Source of the DNA: Parvibaculum sp049303435
GTDB lineage: Bacteria > Pseudomonadota > Alphaproteobacteria > Parvibaculales > Parvibaculaceae
Reading direction: 5' to 3'
NCBI GenBank assembly: GCA_049303435.1
Contig: JBAQNC010000262.1
Location: 1-6,170, forward strand
Length of the DNA stretch: 6,170 bases
Shown here: positions 1 to 5,124 of the stretch, piece by piece
Numbering within the stretch: position 1 is the stretch's first letter
Layout of the letters: each line of letters begins with the position of its first letter
Program-made: the position numbers and the translations under genes
Notes under the pieces: generated by a model
Seen by the model: only the letters and a program-made list of their open reading frames with translations
Database searches by the model: none
Told to the model about the DNA's origin: nothing

Positions 1-8
1 TTCGGCAT
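1..8 (-). CDS. Probable start of a further minus-strand gene, cut by the window edge
   Basis: An ATG at 8-6 is followed by a proline codon and two bases, then the window ends, so the product cannot be named. The call rests on the purine-rich GGGAGGAG on the minus strand at 19-12, which leaves five bases between GGAGG and the ATG, close to ideal spacing. An in-frame ATG at 26-24 is a poorer choice because the next Shine-Dalgarno-like sequence (GGAGG, 56-52) is about 25 bases away from it. The AT-rich stretch just before it would suit a promoter region. In many Hyphomicrobiales rnd (ribonuclease D) follows ppx, but two codons cannot show whether this is that gene. Confidence 0.35.
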
Positions 9-230
9 TGGCTCCTCCCGTTGCATCGGAGCAATGGGCTTGTGAATCTCTCCTCCAATAGAAAAACACAGAAAAATTTTCAAATCGTGTCTAATTATGT
101 CCCATTAATATATTCTGGCCGCGAGAAATACTTGTTTCATCTTCATAATGGTCAGACTAGCTGCCCTTCCTGTACTTAAAACCGCCAAATTACACTTGAC
201 GCAGCACATCAGAGACGCCCACAGAATAAC
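9..230. other. AT-rich intergenic region
   Basis: About 220 bases between the acetyltransferase remnant and the edge gene, clearly richer in A and T than the rest of the window, especially 50-180. I see no credible gene: the only start of note on the minus strand gives a 13-residue peptide (MKMKQVFLAARIY) without a ribosome binding site. On the minus strand there are -10-like hexamers (TATATT at 112-107 and CATAAT at 99-94), but no convincing -35 at 16-18 bases from either. A weak stem pairs AGACAC with GTGTTT (one G-U pair) around an A/T-rich core (about 62-93), with T-runs following on the minus strand; it might be a poor terminator or nothing. No tRNA, repeat array or insertion-sequence end was seen. 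Confidence 0.5.
12..19 (-). promoter_or_regulatory. Strong Shine-Dalgarno sequence before the edge gene
   Basis: The minus strand reads GGGAGGAG here, a near-perfect match to the 16S anti-Shine-Dalgarno sequence, five bases from GGAGG to the ATG at 8-6. It is the best ribosome binding site in the window and the main reason to expect a gene starting at the left edge. Confidence 0.45.
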
Positions 231-402
231 CTAGAGATACTTCCGCAATTCGGATGTGTAAGGCGAATAGCCCGCCCGCCTGTAGATATCCATCGCGCGC
301 TCGTACTCTTTGCGAGCCTGTGATGAAAGACAGCGCCGCAGGCTTGTCGCGGGTCAGATCAAAATCACGTATGCAAAAGGCCATGCGGGGACCGAACTCC
401 AT
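231..402 (-). pseudogene. Remnant of a GNAT-family N-acetyltransferase gene with the middle missing
   Basis: Two pieces of a GNAT acetyltransferase can be read in adjacent frames. The first starts at an ATG at 384 (or 402) and reads MAFCIRDFDLTRDKPAALSF through to ITGSQ at 310; this resembles the first beta strand and helix of a small GNAT enzyme. From 308 the next frame reads EYERAMDIYRRAGYSPY and on to SELRKYL, ending at the TAG at 233-231; the YRRAGY-S-PY-ELRKYL pattern is a typical GNAT C-terminus. An intact enzyme of this kind is about 150-165 residues, whereas only about 50 codons remain here. The acetyl-CoA binding motif (R/Q-x-x-G-x-G/A) and catalytic core are absent. The simplest reading is an internal deletion that also shifted the frame. 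It lies just after ppx in the same direction and may once have been its operon neighbour. The family call comes from recognising sequence patterns and has not been searched. Confidence 0.6.
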
Positions 403-424
403 CCAGTAAACCAGAGGCGAACTG

Positions 425-1969
425 CTACCGCCCGACACGCGTCGCCGGCTTGCGGTTGATCGCGCGCGCCAGCGCGGAGAGGCGCTTGTTGACCATTTCG
501 CCCAACAGGGATTCAAAACGGGGCGGCACGACAAGCGTAATCGTGCTCTTGTCGATTTCAAAGCGTGTCCTGGGCAACATGCCGGGCGTCGCGGCGCATA
601 ATGTGAACGCCAGCCGCAGCGAGAGGCCCAAAACCAGCGCCCGATAGTTTTCGTTATCACTCAACAGTCCGGCCAGATCGCCGATCAGCTCCGGCTCGCC
701 GCGCCCTTCGTGACGATGGTAGAGGGTGCGCGCGAGCATGAGGCGACTCGGATGATCGACGCCCGCAAATGGAGCGAGCAGAATTTGCGTCATCGACTGG
801 TGTGCACGGTAGTCGGGATGCACGTACCAGCCGATGTCGGCGAGGATGCATGCCGCCTGACGCAGGCGCGCTTCGGTCTTCGTTTCGCCAATCACGTCAG
901 GCGCAAAAAGCGGCGCGGTCCAGCCGGGCAATTCGTTGCCATGTTCAGGAAAACGCGCCAGACGGTTCGCCAGATCGCGCGCGCCCTCGATCAACGGGTC
1001 TTTCGCCTGCTCACGCTTGTTCAAACGATCGAACAGAATGCCTTCGCGCAGACCATAGGCCGAAATGACAACGTCCTTGGCCTTCATCGCCGAGATGAGC
1101 TTGTCGAGGATCAGCGCGCCTATGGGCAACGTATCGACACGACGCTCGGAAATATCCGGTATCTGCGCCAATGATTTGGGACCAAGACGCTCGATGACTT
1201 TCGCAAGATCGGAGGCGTCGCTCGCAGGAATGACATATTCGTGCAGGACATGAATGGGGTAATGACGCTGCGCCATATGGATGCGCGCGAGATTTCGCCA
1301 GACGCCGCCAACGACATAAAGATGCTTGCCCTGAAACTCATCGAGAAGGTTCACGCCCTTGAAAGCCTTGTCGATGATGGTTTCGGCTTCGGACAGCGAG
1401 CCCTTCGCAACATCCATGATGCGCAAAGGCCCGAGCGGCAGGGTGACGCCTTCGTTCAGGATTTTTCCGCCGCCGACACCAACAAGTTCGAGGCTGGCGC
1501 CGCCAAGATCGCCCACAACTCCATCCGCATCCGGGATGCCCGACAGCACGCCTTGAGCAGAGAGACGCGCCTCTTCGGCCCCGGACACGAGCGTGATCTT
1601 GAAGCCGCAGATCTTTTCGGCCTTCTGCAGAAAATCCGGTCCGTCTTCCGCGTCGCGGACAGCGGCTGTGGCGGCGATGATGAGCGTGTCGATGCCGATC
1701 TGGCCACGCAAGGCGGTGAAGCGCTGAAGCGCGGCCAGAGCGCGTTCAATCCCCTTGGGGTCGAGGCGACCGGTACTCGCCAGCGTACGCCCCAACCCGC
1801 AAAGCACTTTTTCATTGAAGACCAGAACGGGACTGCGCGCCGCCCTCGCATAGACGACCAGACGCACCGAATTCGAGCCCAGATCGACGATACCAAATCG
1901 CCCCCCGGACTTCGAATGATTCAAGTTTTTTCGCTTATTCACAGGCAGCCTGGCATTCCCCGGAAGCAT
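425..1969 (-). CDS. ppx: Exopolyphosphatase (Ppx/GppA family)
   Basis: Predicted cytoplasmic enzyme of 514 residues that removes terminal phosphates from polyphosphate chains; some relatives also hydrolyse the alarmone pppGpp. The actin-like fold motifs appear in order: the first phosphate loop GIVDLGSNSVRLVVY (26-40), GLGRTLASTGRL (58-69), the catalytic-glutamate segment SGAEEARLSAQGV (129-141, E132/E133), the second phosphate loop VVGDLGGASLELVGV (151-165), and VVGGVWRNLARI (219-230). The C-terminal half carries the HD-like helical part, with HPDYRAHQ (384-391) and VDHPSR (404-409). The length suits the longer alphaproteobacterial Ppx form. The ATG at 1969 has the Shine-Dalgarno sequence GGGGAG four bases upstream and lies 16 bases after the ppk stop, so the two are very probably co-transcribed. 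No frameshift or missing motif is seen. GppA-type activity cannot be excluded, but the ppk neighbour favours polyphosphate as substrate. Confidence 0.95.
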   Translation of the reverse strand: MLPGNARLPVNKRKNLNHSKSGGRFGIVDLGSNSVRLVVYARAARSPVLVFNEKVLCGLGRTLASTGRLDPKGIERALAALQRFTALRGQIGIDTLIIAATAAVRDAEDGPDFLQKAEKICGFKITLVSGAEEARLSAQGVLSGIPDADGVVGDLGGASLELVGVGGGKILNEGVTLPLGPLRIMDVAKGSLSEAETIIDKAFKGVNLLDEFQGKHLYVVGGVWRNLARIHMAQRHYPIHVLHEYVIPASDASDLAKVIERLGPKSLAQIPDISERRVDTLPIGALILDKLISAMKAKDVVISAYGLREGILFDRLNKREQAKDPLIEGARDLANRLARFPEHGNELPGWTAPLFAPDVIGETKTEARLRQAACILADIGWYVHPDYRAHQSMTQILLAPFAGVDHPSRLMLARTLYHRHEGRGEPELIGDLAGLLSDNENYRALVLGLSLRLAFTLCAATPGMLPRTRFEIDKSTITLVVPPRFESLLGEMVNKRLSALARAINRKPATRVGR

Positions 1970-1971
1970 CG

Positions 1972-1979
1972 CTCTCCCC
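1972..1979 (-). promoter_or_regulatory. Ribosome binding site of ppx in the ppk-ppx gap
   Basis: The minus strand reads GGGGAGAG at 1979-1972, with GGGGAG four bases before the ATG at 1969-1967. It fills most of the 16-base gap after the ppk stop and supports this ATG as the real ppx start. The short gap also suggests coupling to ppk translation. Confidence 0.6.
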
Positions 1980-1985
1980 GAGGCG

Positions 1986-4325
1986 TTAGTCCTTGCGTGC
2001 TTTTCTCACTTTAAAAGTGGGAGGCACGTCCTGATGCAAGGACTTTCCGCGACCAGAGAGGCTCGCATTATTCATGAAGTAGGCGTTGGCGCTGAACGCC
2101 TCCTCCCCTTCGACCACATTTTGGCGCTCGTAGGTACCATCAGACCGAAGATACCAACTTTGCTGGTTGTCCTTCAGATTCGCAACCATGATCTGATCCA
2201 GTATCTGATCATGCACCGTGGGGTTGAGAATGGGAATGAGCACTTCGACGCGGCGGTCGAGATTTCGGGGCATCCAGTCGGCAGAGGAGATATAGACCTT
2301 GGCCTTGTCGGAGGGCAAGCCATGACCATTGCCAAAGCAGACGATGCGGGAATGTTCGAGGAAACGACCGACAATGCTCTTTACACGAATGTTTTCCGAC
2401 ATGCCCGGAATGCCGGGCCGCAGGCAGCAGATGCCGCGAATGACCAGCTCGATCCTGACGCCTGCGTTACTCGCCTCGTAAAGCGCATCGATAATGTCAG
2501 GGTCGACCAGTGAATTGAGCTTTGTCCAGATGGCGCCGGGACGTCCTGCCTTTACATGACCGATTTCGGCCTGAATGTCGCTGAGCAGCTGCTTGCGCAG
2601 GCTGACAGGCGAGACCGCCAGCAAATTCAGATGGGTCGGCTCGGCATAGCCCGTGATGAAATTGAATATCTGCGACACATCCGCGGCGAGAAGCGGGTCG
2701 CAGGTGAACATCGACAGGTCGGTGTAGATCTTGGCGGTGATGGGGTGATAGTTGCCCGTGCCGAAATGCACATAGGACCGCAGGCCACCGCTTTCGCGAC
2801 GCACTACCAATGATAGTTTGGCGTGGGTTTTCAGTTCGATAAAGCCGAAGACGACCTGCACGCCGGCGCGTTCCAGATTTCGCGCCCAGACGATGTTGGC
2901 GGCTTCGTCGAAACGCGCCTTCAGCTCGACAAGGGCAGTGACCGACTTGCCGGCTTCAGCGGCTTCGATCAGCGCCTGCACGATCGGGCTGTCTTTGGAA
3001 GTGCGGTAAAGCGTCTGCTTGATGGCGACGACATCGGGATCGGCTGCGGCCTGACGGATGAACTGCACCACCACATCGAAGGACTCATAGGGATGGTGAA
3101 CGACAATGTCCTTGGAGCGGATCGCGGCAAAGCAATCGCCGCCGTGATCGCGGATTCGCTCAGGGAAACGCGCATTATAGGGCGGGAACTTGAGTTCCGG
3201 GCGCTGGTCGATAATCAGCTGCGACGTCTGGGCGAGGCCGAGCAGGCCGTCCACCATCGCGAATTCCTTTTCGCCAACGCTCAGTTCGCTGATGACGAGA
3301 TCGCGCAAGGCGGGCGGTGTCTTTGCCTGCATCTTGAGGCGGATCACGCTGCCGCGACGGCGACGCTTGAGCGCGCTTTCGAAAAAGCGCACGAGATCTT
3401 CGGCTTCTTCCTCGATTTCGATGTCGCTGTCGCGCAGCAGGCGGAACGCGCCCTGACCGATGACTTCATAGCCGGGGAACAGACGCCCGAGGAACAGGCC
3501 GATCATGTCTTCAAGCGCAATGAAATGGACGACCGTGCTGTCTTCACGATCAGGCAGACGCACGAAGCGCTCGACCTGCGTGGGGATCGGCAGCAGGGCA
3601 TTCATGGCATTGCCGTCGGTCTGGCGGCGCAGTTGCAGCGCCAGCGCGAAGCCCAGATTGGGAATGAAGGGAAAGGGATGCGCCGGATCGATGGCGAGCG
3701 GCGTGAGGACGGGGAAGACCTGCTCCAGAAAGCGCGTTTCGAGCCAGGAAAATTCGTCCGACGTGACTTCTTCGGGCTGCAAGAGGCTGATGCCAGCGGT
3801 GCGCAACTCCTTGCTGATCGAGAGCCAGAGGCGCTGCTGCTCCTGAACGAGATCATTGGCGCTGGTGTTGACCTGATCGAGCTGCTGGCTCGGCGTCAGG
3901 CCATCCTGACTGAGCGACTCGACGCCGGCGCGCACCTGTCCGCGCAGACCCGCGACGCGCACCATGTAGAACTCATCAAGGTTGGAGGCCGAGATCGAAA
4001 GGAAGCGCAGGCGCTCGAGCAGAGGGTGATTGCGATTGGAGGATTCTTCCAGTACGCGCGCATTGAAGGCAAGCCACGACAATTCGCGATTGATGAAGCG
4101 CTCGGGCGCGTTTGCCATGATCGAGCGGGTCGTGACTTCAGGCACCTGAGGCTCCGGGGCGTTCGCCGTCTCGGTCCCCTTATCGGAATTGACGGCGGAG
4201 GCAGGATTGAGAGGGGGCAAAACCGGATGCGGCTCGACGGGCCTGGAGTCAACAGCCTTGTTTTCCGCCGGACGGCGGGTGCCATTACTTTCGGTGCCAA
4301 TAGTCGGGCGCGGCGTCGTGCTCAT
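1986..4325 (-). CDS. ppk: Polyphosphate kinase 1 (Ppk1)
   Basis: Reversibly transfers the gamma-phosphate of ATP onto inorganic polyphosphate through a phosphohistidine; family members are often membrane-associated. The 779 residues show the expected order: N-terminal domain ERFINRELSWLAFNARVLEE (75-94) with FLSISASNLDEFYMVRVAG (108-126); the head domain from about 190 (FPVLTPLAIDPAHPFPFIPN); KFPPYNARFPERI (379-391); then two phospholipase-D-like catalytic domains. IKQTLYRTSKDSPIV (435-449) and ALVELKARFDE (464-474) lead to the histidine pair H501 (KTHAKLSLV) and H520 (YVHFGTGNYH), spaced like His435 and His454 of the E. coli enzyme. H658 (LEHSRIVCFGNG) and SSADWMPRNLDRRVEVLIPI (680-699) complete the active site. 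About 70 residues before the core form a proline-rich, probably disordered extension; M70 is an alternative start, but neither start has a strong Shine-Dalgarno sequence. The upstream reading frame stays open and has coding-like codons, so the longer start is kept. ppx follows after 16 bases. Confidence 0.97.
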   Translation of the reverse strand: MSTTPRPTIGTESNGTRRPAENKAVDSRPVEPHPVLPPLNPASAVNSDKGTETANAPEPQVPEVTTRSIMANAPERFINRELSWLAFNARVLEESSNRNHPLLERLRFLSISASNLDEFYMVRVAGLRGQVRAGVESLSQDGLTPSQQLDQVNTSANDLVQEQQRLWLSISKELRTAGISLLQPEEVTSDEFSWLETRFLEQVFPVLTPLAIDPAHPFPFIPNLGFALALQLRRQTDGNAMNALLPIPTQVERFVRLPDREDSTVVHFIALEDMIGLFLGRLFPGYEVIGQGAFRLLRDSDIEIEEEAEDLVRFFESALKRRRRGSVIRLKMQAKTPPALRDLVISELSVGEKEFAMVDGLLGLAQTSQLIIDQRPELKFPPYNARFPERIRDHGGDCFAAIRSKDIVVHHPYESFDVVVQFIRQAAADPDVVAIKQTLYRTSKDSPIVQALIEAAEAGKSVTALVELKARFDEAANIVWARNLERAGVQVVFGFIELKTHAKLSLVVRRESGGLRSYVHFGTGNYHPITAKIYTDLSMFTCDPLLAADVSQIFNFITGYAEPTHLNLLAVSPVSLRKQLLSDIQAEIGHVKAGRPGAIWTKLNSLVDPDIIDALYEASNAGVRIELVIRGICCLRPGIPGMSENIRVKSIVGRFLEHSRIVCFGNGHGLPSDKAKVYISSADWMPRNLDRRVEVLIPILNPTVHDQILDQIMVANLKDNQQSWYLRSDGTYERQNVVEGEEAFSANAYFMNNASLSGRGKSLHQDVPPTFKVRKARKD
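1996..2028 (-). other. Two-part dyad symmetry in the last codons of ppk
   Basis: CGTGC at 1996-2000 pairs with GCACG at 2024-2028, and inside it CACTTT (2007-2012) pairs with AAAGTG (2014-2019) around a single base, with an internal loop of six and four bases between the two stems. The inner 13-base dyad is perfect but has almost no loop, so in RNA it would have to open by a pair or more. It ends seven bases before the ppk stop and lies about 16 bases upstream of the ppx Shine-Dalgarno sequence. No T-run follows, so it is not a standard terminator. It may be coincidence with coding sequence. Confidence 0.35.
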
Positions 4326-4449
4326 CTGGCTGCTCTCAAGGGAGGGGGTTAGTGGGTATTTTCGAGGATTACTCTCCCTTTTCAGCCAAGTTTACGTCAA
4401 ACATATGACCGAGTCATTTCCACCTGAGAATGATTTGCCGAAAGGCCCG
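4326..4449 (-). promoter_or_regulatory. hdaA-ppk intergenic region, probable ppk promoter region
   Basis: This 124-base gap is the only sizeable non-coding space between the four main genes, so ppk-ppx probably has its own promoter here as well as any read-through from hdaA. On the minus strand it contains TTGACG (4400-4395), a fair -35 candidate within the possible Pho box, and an A/G-rich leader. Before the ppk ATG the only Shine-Dalgarno-like stretch is a weak GAGAG about nine bases upstream. No second gene or RNA is visible. Confidence 0.4.
4394..4411 (-). promoter_or_regulatory. Possible Pho box overlapping a -35 element upstream of ppk
   Basis: The minus strand reads CGGTCATATGTTTGACGT. 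Against the E. coli PhoB consensus (two CTGTCA-type half sites 11 bases apart) I count 13 of 18 matches: the first half site is good (GTCATA), the second weaker (TTGACG). The second half site is also a plausible -35 hexamer, which is where PhoB sites normally sit. No clear -10 lies at the expected distance; GAAAAG and GAGAGT are the nearest candidates and both are weak. A perfect five-base inverted repeat, ATGAC-3-GTCAT (4405-4417), overlaps it. Phosphate-starvation control of ppk by PhoB is known in several proteobacteria, but here it is an inference from one site. Confidence 0.3.
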
Positions 4450-4469
4450 TCACGCAAGGCCCATTTCGG
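4438..4469 (-). other. Hairpin with the hdaA stop codon in its loop
   Basis: On the minus strand CCGAAA-TG-GGCC, a ten-base loop, then GGCC-TTTCGG form a ten-pair stem with a two-base bulge. The arms are 4469-4458 and 4447-4438; the loop (4457-4448) holds the TGA of hdaA (4452-4450). The six outer and four inner pairs are all Watson-Crick. The sequence after it on the minus strand (CAAATCATTCTC) has no T-run, so it is not a classic intrinsic terminator; it could protect the transcript 3' end, mark a processing site or weaken read-through into ppk. Confidence 0.4.
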
Positions 4470-5124
4470 CCAGAACCTTTGTCGCCAGAGGCACGGTGAT
4501 GGCCCGTTTGCCGGACAATGAAGCCCGATCAAGCTCGGCCACAACGTCACGGGCGATAGCGATGCTGCGCTCGATACGGGCGGCGAGATAGGTGATCAGC
4601 GCTTCGCCGACGCGCAATTGTCGGTCGTCGAACAATTTGACCAGAACGCCAGCGAGCAGCATGTCGTCCGGGGTCCCCAGTTCGGCATGCGGCAGGGCGT
4701 TGAGCCGCGAGGCGAGGTCGGGCAAGCGGATGGGCAGGCGCGCGGGGGCCTCACGGCTTGTCAGCAGGAGGAAAGCGCCCTCCTCCTTCACGAGGTTGAG
4801 GACGTGAAACAGGTTGCGCTCGGCTTCATCCGACAGGGGACCGATATCCTCGATCAACAAGGTCGCGTGGGCGACGAGAGCGGGCACATCGGCCCCCTCC
4901 AGAATGGCGGCGTCGAAACGCTCCGCACCGCTCATTGCGCGCCAGACTTCGGCGAGATGGGACTTGCCGCTGCCTTGCGGTCCCGATAACGCCATGACGG
5001 GACCTGACCAGTGCGGCCAGACATCGATCATCGCGACGGCGGCCTCATTGGAAGCGGCGACGAGAAAATCCTCGCGCCCGCGCGCGACACGGTGGCCAAG
5101 TTCGAGAACAAGCTGGCGTTGCAT
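4450..5124 (-). CDS. hdaA: HdaA, DnaA-related AAA+ regulator of replication initiation
   Basis: Homologue of Hda, which binds the DNA polymerase sliding clamp and stimulates ATP hydrolysis by DnaA, preventing over-initiation of chromosome replication. The 224-residue protein begins with QRQLVLELG, matching the clamp-binding QL-x-L-x-L motif near the N-terminus of the family. AAA+ elements follow in order: Walker A GPQGSGKSH (48-56), Walker B-like LLIEDIG (89-95), sensor 1 FLLLTSREAP (118-127), the box VII arginine-finger segment LPDLASRL (134-141, R140), and a lid/sensor 2 region IERSIAIARDVVAELDR (184-200). There is no DnaA-type domain IV for DNA binding, which separates it from DnaA itself. 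Its ATG directly abuts the TGA of the membrane protein upstream, with no strong Shine-Dalgarno sequence, which suggests translational coupling. Length and motifs are ordinary for the family. The choice of HdaA over other short DnaA-like proteins rests on the clamp motif, the length and the ppk neighbour. Confidence 0.9.
   Translation of the reverse strand: MQRQLVLELGHRVARGREDFLVAASNEAAVAMIDVWPHWSGPVMALSGPQGSGKSHLAEVWRAMSGAERFDAAILEGADVPALVAHATLLIEDIGPLSDEAERNLFHVLNLVKEEGAFLLLTSREAPARLPIRLPDLASRLNALPHAELGTPDDMLLAGVLVKLFDDRQLRVGEALITYLAARIERSIAIARDVVAELDRASLSGKRAITVPLATKVLAEMGLA

Noticed and set aside
62..93. A/T-rich stem with T-runs as an intrinsic terminator after ppx
   Set aside because: The stem is short, mostly A-T with one G-U pair and a long loop, and it lies just before a ribosome binding site rather than after a gene end.
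107..149. Thirteen-residue minus-strand peptide (MKMKQVFLAARIY) as a leader peptide
   Set aside because: No Shine-Dalgarno sequence precedes it, it holds no run of a regulatory amino acid, and no attenuator structure follows it convincingly.
190..660. Minus-strand open frame of 156 codons running from inside ppx into the downstream region
   Set aside because: The first half is an out-of-frame reading of the ppx C-terminus. Only the part from about 402 to 310 resembles a protein, and it is described as the GNAT remnant.
1241..2014. Plus-strand open frame of 257 codons opposite ppx
   Set aside because: It is antisense to conserved ppx motifs, and its composition is typical of a shadow frame, with no family resemblance.
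2823..4352. Plus-strand open frame of 509 codons opposite ppk
   Set aside because: It lies antisense to unmistakable ppk codons, and its product is a low-complexity run rich in Arg, Asp, Glu and Ala with no recognisable domain, as expected for an antisense shadow in GC-rich coding DNA.
4189..4521. Plus-strand open frame across the hdaA-ppk gap
   Set aside because: It overlaps the ends of two well-supported minus-strand genes and has no ribosome binding site or recognisable motif.
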